Positions 24,137-36,765 of a stretch of 64,000 bases of DNA are shown here, in pieces (positions within the stretch are counted from its first letter, which is position 1; every line of letters starts with the position of its first letter). The notes under the pieces are model-generated. The model had not been told where the DNA came from and ran no database searches. It saw nothing but the letters and a program-made list of their open reading frames with translations. The position numbers were made by a program, and so were the translations under genes. The DNA is from Elephas maximus indicus (Eukaryota > Chordata > Mammalia > Proboscidea > Elephantidae): NCBI RefSeq assembly GCF_024166365.1, contig NC_064820.1, positions 57,079,501 to 57,143,500 of the forward strand, read 5' to 3'.

Positions 24137-26025
24137 GTGAAGCCATTATTGCTTTCTCGTAATTTTAAATACACAAAGTATCCATTGTATACTTTATATT
24201 TTTCAATGAACTATTCGAAAATGGCTCTTGAGGTGGGTTCATAGTGGTTTTGAACCCTCTGGTAAAAGTGTGGTCTGAATGATAACTTTATCCCAGGGCG
24301 CCAATTCAGAAGATGGTTAAGCAAGTCTGAATAGACCGAAATTTTGTAGGCTATTTCCATGACTGTTACAAAGAGATGGGACTTACTTCATCCACACTCT
24401 TGCTCCTTACCCTTACTTTAGTCACTAGTGCAGACGCACAATAATATGAACCTGTCACATTGGGAAAGCCTTTGTACTGAAATGCTTCACACGGTGCCCC
24501 AGGGCCTGCTGACACTGGGCCTGGCTATAGCTCGGGGTGAGCATTCTGTTCCCAGCTCTGAGCACAATGATGGCAAATTGTACAGGTTATGAAATTAGCT
24601 ATGGGTGGAGTACTTGCGCCACGGAAATCGCCAAGTGCAACAAACTAGGACTTTTTTTTCCCCTCCCGGAGAGTCCGTTGTTAAACTTTTGCCAGCATAC
24701 CACGAGCATATACATCTCGTATGTATGTTTGCAAAGGGGGCTCTCCAGCTTTGCTGTCTTCATTACAGAAGCTCGTGGGGAAGGCTTAACTTGGTAACCT
24801 TCACCAAAGTCAGAGAGAACTTTGCCCACACCATGGCTCCAGGACGGGGGCTGGAGATAAAGTGGCAGGGCATCATTAAGATTCTTCAGAGTGCATTCTT
24901 GGCAGCTTGTTCAAAGAAAGGTTGGTCTAGAGAGAGGAACACCAGCTGTTCCTCTTTTCATTGTACTGCTCATAGGATTTTGAAATCCTTAGAAAGGTAC
25001 TAAATATGTCATTAAAGGCCGAAATAAATAATACAACTAAAACCAATTTGCCATAGTCCCAAAGATATTGCAACACAGAATGGATATTATTTACTTTTTA
25101 TTGAGTATTAACAAGGACCAGAAAAGGACAATTTGATATTTACCAAACATACAGTATTACAGTGGGAATGCATATTTATAATAGGTGATTGACTTCAAAA
25201 ACGACGTGTATAATCTAGAAGTAAAGTTCTGATAAGACAGCTTCTTTCTTAAGGAAACGAAAGCTCAGTGCAGCCTGTCTGACCTTGGTATAATTAAAAA
25301 CCAGACAAAACCCTGCAGGTTATGAGCTGTGATTGCATCTCACCCTTGTTACAACTCTCCTTGCCCAGACAGTAACCTCTGATGTGTACAGAATGTTATA
25401 TGTTGTGGCAATACTTGTATAAAAACCCAGTCTTCACTGCACAGGAGAAATGAGTCTGGCCCAGGGTAGCCAAATAAAATGATCCTATTTGCTTTGGTGA
25501 TAGGACCTAGGATCTGGAAAGCAGTCCTGTTTTTGTTTAATTGGTTATTCTATAAGTGTAGAGCAAATTACATCTTTTTTTTTTTTTTTAATATGCCTGG
25601 GGGTTTTGTTTTATTCTCCCATCCAAACAGTTTATCAGATAACCACTGTAAGAGGAACAAATCACGTAAGAACGCTTTTCTGGCCTCAGGGACTAATGAA
25701 AGATACCCAGTATTCCAGGACCTGCATCCTCCTCTCTCCAGTTATTCTACTGGGCCCTCTATAGCCTAGAGTGAGTCCTGCACGCAGGCCTTCACTCTCA
25801 CTCCTGCTTCCACTCTCAAGGCTCCTCCATCCACACACAGATAGGATGAAGCTATCAATACTCTCTCATCTTGGAAGACCCAGCTGACGCTCTCCTATCA
25901 CCTCAATAGGAGGCCTTACTATTATGGAAGAAACTTTGAGAATTAGAAGGGACCTTAGTCACAGCAGCCATTGTTGGCTGCCTCCTCATCACCCAGTCAC
26001 CCTCCTCTTTTCCAACCAAGCAACC
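24137..26025. other. Intron, no recognised feature
   Basis: About 1.9 kb. A T14 run lies near 25567. Overlapping plus-strand frames at 24537-25003 lack splice signals and resemble no family that I know. Confidence 0.4.
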
Positions 26026-26196
26026 AACTATATAAATAAAGCTTTATTGGAACACAGCATGCTCATTCATTTAAGTATTACCTATAGCTGCTCACACTAT
26101 AACAACAGAGTTCAGTAGTTGCCAGACAGTGGCCTGAAAAGCCTAAAATACTTATTATCTGGCCCCTTATAGAAAATCATTGCCAACCCTGGCCTA
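26026..26196 (-). mobile_element. hAT-type MER fragment, antisense
   Basis: 'aataaagctttattggaaca', 'gctcattcatttaagtatta', 'gcctgaaaagcctaaaatac', 'gccccttatagaaaatcatt' match in order a widespread placental nonautonomous hAT element (the one beginning with a 'ggtcggcaaac' motif in its own orientation). Family number not assigned. Confidence 0.7.
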
Positions 26197-27400
26197 AAAC
26201 AATCTACAGCTTTCCATGTTGTTCAGGAGGGCAGTACAAGGGATGCTGGGGCATCAGGCTTTCTGGGCCTCAGTTTCACTTCAGCTTGCTAGACCTCCTC
26301 TTTCCTCCTGGCTTTGACTCACACTATATAACCATAGTGGGATAGAGAATTTGGTTTTTCCAACCTAGCAAGCCTACAGTTACGATCTCAGATGCTTTGG
26401 TTTGTGTCCAGCAGGCAGAAGGGTCATCTCTCAGCAAAGCCTTATTTTATTACCTCTCTTTGTTCAGCTTGTGCTTCTTAAAGGCCACAAGAAGTAGCCA
26501 AGACACAGGAAGCTTTCCTACGCAAGTCCTCTGTTAGGCATGTGCTCTGTGACCTGTCCGTTTGAGAATTTTGGTGTCTTTGAGAATGGGTTTTAGTGTA
26601 CAGTGAGGTAATTAATTGTTACTTTGCCATTTTAAAAAGGAATAAATAACTTACTAAATTCACAATATCTAAAGTTTAGTTTTTCCTGGAGCTTTTATAG
26701 TCAGCATAAAAAGTCTTATTATTCTATTTATATATTTGCTAAATTTAATAATCTTGTTAAGGGGACCTCTGAATACTATTTAGGTCCATTGATAAGCTTA
26801 GTTTAATTAATCATCTTTAAACATTTTTAAACTACATTTATTAATTCAATAGATTCAATTTTCTTTTTAATCATCTAGAATGTCTAACAATCAAAATATT
26901 CCCCAACTAATTAAAAATTCTTAAAAATTTGAGCCATTAAATTTATATAGTGACTCTTAAGTTCTTGTGAACATTCTAATACTATTTATAAACTTAACTA
27001 AATTCTCATACCTTTCCATATAAAGGGTCATTTCTGAAATCAATGGCACATTTTAAATTAGAAACACAAAGTGAATCTTCCAGATTGACATACATATATA
27101 TTAGGCATACTTTAAATGAAAGTATTAAGCTGTGGGTTTGATTTATCTTATCATTTTTATACTCTAAATGCTAAACCTTCCTGGGTTAAAAAGACTTTTC
27201 CCTTAAGGAAACAATTTACCATCCCAAATGAAATGAAGTTCTCATCTCAGTGGACTTGGGTTGCTTTTCAACCAGATATTTTTGGCTGGAACATGAGACT
27301 GGAGCTGTAGATGGCCAGGACACTTTTAGAGACACTCACAAACAGGTTAAGCCCCTTAACAAATAGTATTTTGGAAACTGGAGCAAATTACATTGTATGA
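26197..27400. other. Intron, AT-rich, no recognised feature
   Basis: About 1.2 kb, notably AT-rich at 26620-27120 with repeated TTTAA/TTAAA strings. No exon seen. Confidence 0.4.
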
Positions 27401-27600
27401 AGTTTCCGTTTTCTCTACATACTCACCAATGCTTGTTATTAGCTGTCTTTTTTATTGCAGCCATCTTAATGGGTGTGAAGAACCTTGTTTTGGTTTTGGT
27501 ATTTGCATTTTTCTGACTAGTGATGTTGAGGTTCTTTTCATGTGCTTATTGGCTGTTTGTGTATCTTCTTAGGAGAAATGTCTATTCAAATTCTTTTTTT
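27401..27600 (-). mobile_element. Old L1, antisense, 3' part (host of a 12-kb nest, part 1)
   Basis: 'ccaatgcttgttattagctg', 'gccatcttaatgggtgtgaa', 'catgtgcttattggctgttt' are the antisense L1 3' region. It continues at 29772, 37347, 37685 and 38362 once later insertions are removed, ending near 39835. Confidence 0.8.
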
Positions 27601-29771
27601 TGACAATGGAAATCCACCATTTGACAATGGTGCCAAATCCATTCAATGGAGAAGAAATGGTCTCTTCAACAAATGGTGCTGGCAAAACTAGATTTCACAT
27701 GCAGAAAAATGAAACAAAATTCATGCCATACACAAAAACTAATTCAGAATGGATCAAGGACCTGAACGTTAAATCGAAATCATAAATCTTTGGAAGAAAA
27801 TATAGGAGCAAAGCTTTTGGGACCTAATTTTTTTCAATAATTGATTGTCAAACACACCAAATGCACGAGAAACAGAAAACAAAACAAAACTAGGACCTCA
27901 TAAAACTTAAGTACTTACATTCATCAAAAAACTTTACAAGAGTAAAGAAATGACCTTTAGACTGGGAAAAAAATCTTCAGGAATGATATAACTGATAAAG
28001 GTCTAATATCTAAAATGTATAGAAAAATTCTACAACTTGACAACAAAAAGATAAATAACCCAGTTAAAAACTGGGCAAATGACCTGAACAGAAACTTCAC
28101 TAAAGAAGATATTCAAATGGCTGACACAAGAAAAGATGTTCAAAGTCATTAGCCATCAGCAAAATGCAAATCCTTTCACAATGAGATACCATTTCACTTT
28201 CACTAGGATGGCTAAGATAAACAAAACAAAACAAACAGAAAATAACAAGTGTTGGAGGGGATGTGGAGAAGTTGGAACCCTCATCCATGCTGGCGGGAAT
28301 GCAAAATGGTACAGCTGTTGTGGAAAACAGTCTGGTGGTTCCTCAAAAAACTAGAGGGAGAGCTGCCATATGATCCAACAATTCCATTCCTAAGTATATC
28401 CCCTAGGGCTCTAAAAGTGGCACAAACAGACATATGCACGCAATAGCAAAAAGATGGAAACAATGGAAGTGCCCATCAACAGATGAATAGGAAAGTGAAA
28501 TGTGGTATATACATAAAATGGAATACTACTCAGTGATAAAGAAAAATGAGTTCCCAAAACATCTTACAATGTGGATGAAACTAGAGGACACTATGTTGAG
28601 TAAAATCAGTCGATTACAAAACAGACAAATATATGTTCTCAAAAAAAAAATTTTTTTTTTTTTCACCTTTATGAAATGACACAAATAGGCAAATACACAG
28701 AAACTAACGTTCACTAGGGGTTACCAGGAGTGGAGAAGGGGGAGAGAGACGTGCTCTTTAGGTAGTAGTCACTTCTTATTCCTAAAAATGCGAAAAGTGG
28801 CACCAAATATAGGTGAAATTTGCACAGCATGGCCGATGTAACTGATGACAATAAGCTGTACATAGGGAAAAGGGATGAATGGGCAAATACTATGTTGGGT
28901 ATGGTTTTGCAACAATAATGACAACCAAAAAAATAAGGGATGGGGAGGAGTGGGCTAGAGATGCTGATACTAATTAGATATAACCAATCACCTCATGGAT
29001 TTAGTTCCCTTGGTTTGGGGGCTTATGGCCATGGTCTCGTGGGACAATCTATTCAGTTGCCATAATATAGATCTTAAAGTTTATGTTTTACTCCCAGTAT
29101 GGTAAGTAGAGTCTATGAGTGGCCATCTAAGATACAACTATTGGTCTTCATTTGTCTGGAACAAAAGAGAAAGAAGGAAACCCAAGAATCAGAGAAGAAA
29201 CTGAACTAAGGACTAATTGTCTATATGAACCATTGCCTTATCTACCTTGAGACCAGGGAACAAGATGGTGCCTGGCTACTATTACTAAATGTTCTGATCA
29301 GGAACACTATACTGTGGTTGACTCCAGATAAAAAGGGAGAAAAATGTGGAACAGAACTTCAAGTTCTTAAAGTATTTAGTCTTACTGGATCCACTTAGGC
29401 TACAAGAGTCCCCAAGACTATGGCCCTGAGTTGCCCTTCAAACCTTGAGTTGAAACTATCCCCTGAAGTCACCTTAAAACTAGTTTAGCCCTAAGAGTAA
29501 AGACTGTCATGCTTGAGTATAGTCTTTAAGATAATAATAATAAGATTAAGGGGTCAACAGCTATTGTAAAGCATAGTGGAGAATGTTGGTTCGGGGTAGG
29601 GGGAGTGGCAGGGAGATTATGTAAATGGAAATGAAACAACCAGAACAGAGTGTTGACACAATGTAAAGACTGTAACCAATGTCACACTGATCATTATGTC
29701 TAGAAACTGAAATGGGAGCTGGTTTTGCTGTGTATATAATCACCAAAAATAAAATTTAAAAAAAAAACAAA
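27601..29771 (+). mobile_element. L1, sense, 5'-truncated, inserted in the old L1
   Basis: Starts inside ORF2 ('tggtctcttcaacaaatggt', conceptual SSTNGAGKTRFHMQKN-like text) and runs through the ORF2 end ('gatccaacaattccattcct', 'ggaatactactcagtgataa') and a 3' UTR of the type seen at 10546, to an A-rich tail at about 29755-29771. Several stops. It is in the opposite orientation to the L1 it interrupts. Target duplication not clearly readable. Confidence 0.85.
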
Positions 29772-29912
29772 ACCTTTTCTCCACTTTTGAACTGGATTAT
29801 TTGCCTTTTTATTGAGTTCTAAGAGGAGTTTTTTTTAAAAAATATGTTTTAGATACTAGATTCTTTTCAGATTTATAAATATTTTCTCCCATTCTGTAGG
29901 ACGTCCTTTCAG
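29772..29912 (-). mobile_element. Old L1, antisense (part 2)
   Basis: 'tcttttctccacttttgaac'-like text, 'ttattgagttctaagagg' and 'ttctcccattctgtagg' resume the old L1 directly after the sense L1. Confidence 0.8.
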
Positions 29913-30849
29913 TTTTTTTTTTAAATTGTACTTTGGATGAAGGTTTACAGAACAAACTATTTCTTATTAAACAGTATACATATTGTTTTATGACATTGGT
30001 TAACAACCCCATGACATATCAACACTCTCCCTTCTCAACCTTCAGTTCCCTACTACAGCTCTCCTGTCTTTTCCTGCCTTCTAGTCCCCGCTCCTGGGCT
30101 GTTGTGCCCCTTTAGTCTCATTTTGCTTTATGGGCCTCTCTAATCTTAGGCCGAAGGGTAAATCTCAGGAGTGACTGCATTACTGACCTAAAAGGCTGTC
30201 CAGGAGCCATACTCTTGGGGTTTCTGCAGTTTCTGTCAGGCCAGTAAGTCTGGTCTTCTTTTGAGTCAGAATTTTGGTCTGCATTTCTCTCCAGCTCTGT
30301 CTGGGACTCTTGATTGAGATCCCTGCCAGAGCAGTCATTGGTGGTAGCCCAGCACCATTTAGCTGCACTGGACTCAGTCTGGTGGAAGCATGGTAGCTGT
30401 GGTCCATTAGTCTTTTGGACTAACCTTTCCCATGTATCTTTAGTTTTCTTCATTCTTCCTTGCTCCCGAAGGGGTGAGATCGGTGGAGTATCTTAGATGG
30501 CCGCTCACAGGCTTTTAAGACCGCAGACGCTACTCACCAAAGTAGAATGTAGAACATTTTCTTTATAAACTGTTTTATGCCAGTTGAGCTAGATGTTCCC
30601 CGAGACCATGGTCCCCACAGCCCTCAGCCCAGCAATTTAGTCCTGCAGGGAGTTTGGATGTATCTATGGAGCTCCCATGACCTTGCCTTGTACAAGATGT
30701 GCTGGCTTTCCCAGTATTGTGTACTGTCTTACCCTTCACCAAAGTTACCATTTCTCTCTTGTCTATTTAGTGTTTTTCCATTCCTACTCCTCCCCTCCCT
30801 TGTAACCATCAAAAATTGTTTCTTTTTGTGTGTAAACCTATCATGAGTT

Positions 30850-33800
30850 TTTAAAGTAGTGGTCTTATACAATATTTGTCCTTTTGTGATTGACTTATTT
30901 CATTCAGCATAATGTCCTCCAGATCATCCATGTTATGAGATGCTTTGCAGATTCATCATTGTTCTTTTTTGTTGTGTAATACTCCATTGTGTGTATGTAC
31001 TACAGTTTCTTTATCCATTCATCTGTTGATGGGCATCTAGGTCATTTCCATCTTTTTGCTATTGTGAAGAATGCTGCAATGAACATAGTGTGCATATGGC
31101 TATATGTGCGATGACTCTTATTTCGCTAGGATATATTCCTAGGAGTGGGATTGTTGGATCATATGGTATTTGTATTTCTAGCTTTCTAAGGGAGTGCCAT
31201 ATTGTTTTCCAAAATGGTTGTATCATTTTGCATTCCCACCAGTAGTGCATAAGAGTTCCTATCTCCCTGCAGCCTCTCTAACATTTGTTATTTCCTGTTT
31301 TTTTGATAAATGCTAGTAATGCCAGGGAGAGATGGTATCTCATTGTGGTTTTGATTTGCATTTCTCTTATGGCTAGTGACCACAAGCATTTCCACATGTG
31401 TTTGTGGGCTGCTTTAATGCCGTCTTTGGTGAAGTGTCTGCTCATTTCCTTTGCCCATTTTTAAACTTGATTATTTGTCTTTTTGTTGTAGAGGTGTTGG
31501 ATTTTCCTGTAGATTTTAGAAATTAGACCTTTGATTTGTAATAGCGAAATTTTTCCCCCAAGTCTATAGGTTCTCTTTTTACTCATTTGGTGAAGTCTTT
31601 TGATGGGCCTAAGTGTTTAATTTTTAGAAGATCCCAGTTATCTACCTTCTTTTCTGGAGTTTGTGTGTTGTTGGTTATGGTTTGTATTCTGTTAATGCTG
31701 TGTATTAGGGCCTCTAGCATTGATCCTACTTTTTCTAGGTTTTGGCTTTATATTTAGGTCTTTGATCCATTTTGCATTATTTTTTGTGAGGTATGGGTCC
31801 TATTTCATTTTTTTTTTTTCCAGATGGACATCCAGTTTTCCAAGCACCACTTGTTAAAGACTGTCTTTTCCCCATTTGATGGACTTCGGGCCGTTGTCAA
31901 AGATCACGTGACCACAGGTGTATGGATTTACACCTGGGTTCTCAATTCTGTTCCATTAGCCAACGTATCTTCTGTTGTACCAGTACCAGGCTGTTTTGAC
32001 TACTGTAGCTGTATAAGTAGGTCCTGAGGTCAGGCAGTACAAGTTCTCCTACCTTATTCTTCTTCTTCAATAGTACTTTACTTATCCAGGGCTTTTTCAC
32101 TTTCCATATTAAGTTAATGATTAGTTTTTCCATCTCTTTAAAGAATGTTGATGGTATCTGGATCCGGATTACATCGTATTTGTAAATTGCTTTGGGTAGA
32201 ACTGTCATTTTCACCATGTTGGGTCTCCCTATCCATGAACATGGTATGTTTTTCCATTTCTGTAGATCTCTCTTGGTTTCTTGCTGTAGGGTTTTGTAGT
32301 TTTCTTTGTATAGGTCTTTTATATCCCTTGTTAGATTTATTCCTAAGTATTTTATTTTTTTAGGGACTATTATAAATGGTTTTGTTTTCCTTTTCATCGT
32401 TCTCTTTATTGGTGTATAGGAATCCAACTGGTTTTTGTATGTTTGTCTTGTATCATGCTAATCTGCTGAATCTTTCTATTAGTTCCGATAGTTTTCTCAT
32501 GGAGTTTTTTATGTATAGTATCATACCATCCACAAATAGGGACAGTTTTACTTCTTTGTTACCAAATTGGATGCCCTTTATTTCTTTTTCTTGCCTTATT
32601 GCTCTAGCTAGAACTTCCAGTACAATGTTAAATAGGAGTAGTGATAAAGGGCATCCTTGTCTTGTTCCTGTTCTCAAGGAGAATGCTTTCAGCCTCTCTC
32701 TACTAAGAATGATGTTCTCTGTTGGTTTTGTATAGATACTCTTCATCATGTTGAGCAATTTCCCTTCTATAACTATTTTATTGAGAGTTTTTATCTGGAA
32801 TGGGTGTTCGAGTTTGTTGAATGCCTTTTCAGCATTGATTGAGTTGATCATGTGGTTCTTTTCTTTCATTTCCGGGGTTTATTACATTGATTGACTTTCT
32901 AATGGTGAACCATCCTTGCATACCTGGTATGAATCCTACCTGGTTGTGGTGTATTATTTTTTTGATATGATGCTGAATTCTATTGGCCAGAATTTTGTTG
33001 AGAATTTTTGCACCTATATTCATGAGCGATATTGTTCTGTATTGTGGCATCTTTGCCTGGTTTTGGTATCAGAGTTATGCTGGCTTCACGGAATGAATTT
33101 GGAAGTATCACTTCCTTTTCTGTGTTCGGAAATAGTTTGAATAGTACTGTTGTAAGTTCTCCTCTGAATGTTTAATAGAATTCTCCAGCGAAGCTGTCTG
33201 GGCCAGGCCTTATATTTGTTGGGAGTTTTTTTTTTTTTTTAATTACCTCTTCAATCACTTCTCTTGTTAAGGATCTGTTCAGATTTCCAATATCATTTTG
33301 CATTACTTTGGGTAGGTAGTGTGTTTCTAGAAATCTACCCATTTCCTCTAGGTTTTCAAATTTGATGGAGTATAGTTTTTCTTTATTATTGAACTTTAGA
33401 TGAAGATTTACAGAACAAACTAGTTTCTCATCATACAGCACACACATTGTGGTATGACAGTGGTTAACAACCCCAAGACATGTCAACACTCTATAACCAG
33501 GTTTCCTGTTCCCTCCTGCCTTCCAGTCCCTGCCCCAAGTCTGATGCACCCCTTTAATCTTGTTCCATGGGCCTGTTAAATCTTTGGCTGAAAGGTGAAA
33601 GAAATAGTTTTTCATAATACTGTGTTATGATCCTTTCTATTTCAGTTGGGTCTGTTGTAGTGTCCTCCATTTCATTTCTTATTTCAATTTGGCCAGTGGT
33701 TTGTCGACTTCATTGATTCTTTCAAAGAACCAACTTTTGGTTTTGTTGATTCTTTCTATTGTTTTTCTATTCTCTATTTCCTTTATTTCTGCTCTGATCT

Positions 33801-34840
33801 TTATTGTTTCCTTTCTTGTGGTGGCTGTAGGCTTCTTTTGCTGTTCTCCTTCTACTTGTTCGAGTTATGTAGCTAATACTTTGATTTTGTTCCTTTCTTC
33901 TTTTTTGATGCGTGCATCTATTGCTATCAATTGACCTCTGAGGACTGCCTTTGCTGTGTCCCAAAGGTTTTGGTATGATGTGTTTTCATTTTCATTTGAT
34001 CCTAGGAATTTTTTGATTCCATCTCTGATTTCTTCTATTACCCAGTGGTTTTTAAGCAGGGTGTAATTCAGTTTCCATGTAACTGATTTTTTTTTCTTGT
34101 TTTTCCTGTTGTTAATTTCTACCTTGATGGCATTGTGAAGATACTGTGTATTATCTCAATGCTTTGGATTTTTTTGAGGGTTGCTTTGTGGCCTAAGTTG
34201 TAGTTTATTATGGAGAACATTCCATGTGTGCTGGAAAAGAATGTGTGCTTTGCGGCTGTTGAGTGGAGTATTCTGTATATGTCTATGGGGGTCAAGCTGG
34301 CTGATGTACCCTTTAGCTCTTCTGTATCTTTGTTGAGTTTCTTTCTAGACGTTCTGTCCTTTACTCAGATGGTGTATTAAATTCTCCTACTGTTACTGTG
34401 GAACTGTCAAGTTCTCTTTTCAGTACTGTTAGAGTTTGTTTTATGTATTTTGAAGCCCTGTCATTGGGTGCATAGATGTTTATTATGGTTATGTCTTCAT
34501 GATGGATCATCCCTTTAATCATTACCCAGTGCCCTGTTTTTTGTCTTTTATGGTGGGTTTTGTTTTAAAGACTATTTTATCTGAGATTAGTATTGCCATT
34601 CTTGATCTTTTTTGGTAGCTATTTGCTTCATATATTTTTTTCTATCCTTTCATTTTTAATAAATTTATGTCTTTGTTTCTAAGGTGTGTCTCTTGTAGAC
34701 AGCATATTGATGGATCCTGTTTTTTTTTAAACCCATTCTGTCACTGTGTGTCTTTATGGGTGTAGTTAGGCCATTTATATCCAGTGTAATTATCGGTAGG
34801 GGTGAGTTTATTGCTGTCATTTTGTAGGGTTTTTTTTTTT
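30850..34840 (-). pseudogene. L1 ORF2 remnant (endonuclease, RT, C-terminal)
   Basis: Pieces on the minus strand: 33172-33615 and 32829-33050 ([20 protein letters not shown], the PISLMNIDAKILNK-type RT core); 32453-32869 ([32 protein letters not shown], then [11 protein letters not shown] where the family has FADDM); 31942-32427 (YLGINLTRDIKDLY); 31059-31250 (LPYDPAIPLLGIYP-like end). The catalytic FADD box is changed to FVDG and the first catalytic Asp region reads [10 protein letters not shown] nested 222-bp insertion at 33382-33603 breaks it further. The endonuclease end (33700-34840) is the most decayed. Confidence 0.8.
33382..33603 (-). mobile_element. L1 3' end, antisense, nested in L1 ORF2, with TSD
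   Basis: A 222-bp, strongly 5'-truncated copy of the same L1 3' UTR as at 4990 and 29913 ('gatttacagaacaaactagt', 'acatgtcaacactctataac', 'gggcctgttaaatctttggc'). A 10-bp duplication atagtttttc at 33372-33381 and 33604-33613 flanks it. The ORF2 text is continuous without it. Confidence 0.9.
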
Positions 34841-35179
34841 TGTGGTGCTGACATTTTCTCTGTTCCTCTTACTCTCCTGTATTGAATTCTTATTGTTTGT
34901 GGATTTTTTTCATTTGTTTTTACTGAGACTTTATGTTTTTCTTTATTTTGATGAGAAGGTTTGTTAACTTTCTTTGTGGTTACCTTTAAACTTACCTTTA
35001 TCTTCCTAAGTTTGAACCAGTCTATTATTATTTGGTATTGGCTTGCCTTCCTCTCCATTAGAAAGTTCTACAACTACTGCATTTATTCCTTCTTTATTGT
35101 TCTGATGTTTTGTCATTTATAGATTAACCTCTATGGTTCCCTGTTGTAATTCTTTCAGTTTTGGATAGTCCTTGAGAGT

Positions 35180-36260
35180 TCATTTCCTACCTTGGTATCT
35201 GGCTAGTACAATCTTATGTCCCAGATTCAGGCTGTGATGTTGTTTGTTCTCAAACCAAAGGACTCCCTTTAACAATTCTTGTAAGTTTGGTTTGGTTTTT
35301 ACATATTCCCTTAATTTCTTTTTATCTGTAAATGTCCTAATTTCACCATTATATATGAATGAGAGTTTTGCAGGATATTTTATTCTTGGTTGGCAATTTT
35401 TTTCTTTCAAGGTTTTATATATGTCATTGCATTGCCTTCTTGCCTGCATGGTTTCTGCCAAATAATCAGAGTTTAATCTTACTGTTTCCCCTCTGTATGA
35501 GAGTTTCCGTTTTTCTTGAGCTGCTCTCAGGATTCTTTCTTTGTCTTTGGTTTTAACAAGTGTGATTGATATGCCTTGATGATTTTCTTTTGCGGTCTAT
35601 CCTATATGGGGTTTATTGAGCTTCTTGGATGGTTAGCTTTTCATCTTTTAGGATATTAGGGAAGTTTTCTGTCAGCAATTCTTCAATGATCCTCTCTGTA
35701 TTTTCTGCTTTCTCCTCCTGTTCTGGAGCTCCAATCGCTCACAAAATTTTGCCTTTGATTGTATTCCACATCATTCTCGGGGTTTCTTCATTTTTTTCCA
35801 TTCTTTTTTCTGATTTTTCCTCAAACAAAGTTGTATCCAAGTGTCTGTCTTTAATTTTGCTGATCCTATCTTCCATTGTTTCAAACCTGCTCCTCAGCCC
35901 TTCCAGGACACTGTTCATTTCTGAAATTGTGTCGTTTATCTTTTGGATTTCTAATTGTCATTTTTGTATGTTTTCTTGTTTTGAACTCATTTTGGCATTT
36001 TGTTCTTGTATTATTTTCCTGAATTCTTCCATTTTTGGTCTATATTTTCCTTGAATTTTTCTCCCTTTTCCATGAATTTGTCTATTTTTTTCCTCATTTT
36101 GTCTATTTTTTGCTTCAACTCTTGGATAGCTCTGAATATTAGAGGTTCAAATTCCATATCAGGTAGTTCCAGTGCCTTTTCTTCTACTGAAAAGTCATCT
36201 GTGTTTTATTTTGTATGCCTAGTGGAACCATCCTGCCTTTTTTTTAATTTTAAATGTTTT
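35180..36260 (-). pseudogene. L1 ORF1 remnant
   Basis: The open stretch 35180-35461 (minus) reads RRQCNDIYKTLKEKNCQPRI, then KLSFIYNGEIRTFTDKKKLR and LQELLKGVLW: the C-terminal RNA-binding domain of L1 ORF1p. Upstream to about 36260 the minus strand is Lys/Glu/Met-rich, coiled-coil-like, with several stops. In active L1 this protein trimerises on L1 RNA. The N-terminal start is not certain. Confidence 0.8.
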
Positions 36261-36411
36261 GATATTGTCTGCTGTCTTTGGGATATTCAGTAGTTGTTTT
36301 CTTCATTTATTGATTGTAGATTTGTTTGTTTCATCCTGCTTTTTTTTTTTTTTTTTTGTTTGGTTATGTTTTATTGGTTATTTTTGGTTAGAAAAAAAAG
36401 AAAAGAAAAGT

Positions 36412-36765
36412 CCCCAGAGATCCCACCTATGTGGCTGCAAAGACCGAGGAAGTAGCTCCCAGGCCTCACAGTACAGCCTGGCTAGAAGGGGCTCCCAAGC
36501 TGCAAAAAGAAAAAGAAAACAAACAAAACAAAACAAAAAGAAAGAAATTCCCCCAGGGATCCCACCACCATGGCTGCATGACCAGGAAAGTGGCTTCCAA
36601 ACCAGGTATTACAGTCTAGCCAGAAGGGGCTCCCAAGGCTTGAAAAGAAAAAGAAAACAACAACAACAACAACAAAAAGCCCTGGGAATCCCACCAGAGT
36701 GGTGACATGGTCCGGGGAAGCAGTTCCCCAGCTGAGCAGTGCTTCATGGCCTTTCAAAAAGAAGC
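36412..36765 (-). repeat. Tandem units in the L1 5' UTR
   Basis: Three diverged copies with period about 130-140 bp: starts at 36412 (ccccagagatcccac), 36551 (ccccagggatcccac) and 36679 (gccctgggaatcccac). Each is followed by a 'ggctgca/gaccgagg'-like block and a 'gaaggggctcccaagctgc' block, with an A-rich spacer between units (aaaagaaaaagaaaacaa). They lie upstream of ORF1 in the full-length L1. The third copy is partial. Confidence 0.75.

Noticed and set aside
24537..25003. Overlapping plus-strand frames of 86 and 132 codons
   Set aside because: No splice sites, no recognisable domain, and opposite in strand to the only supported gene; expected by chance at this length.
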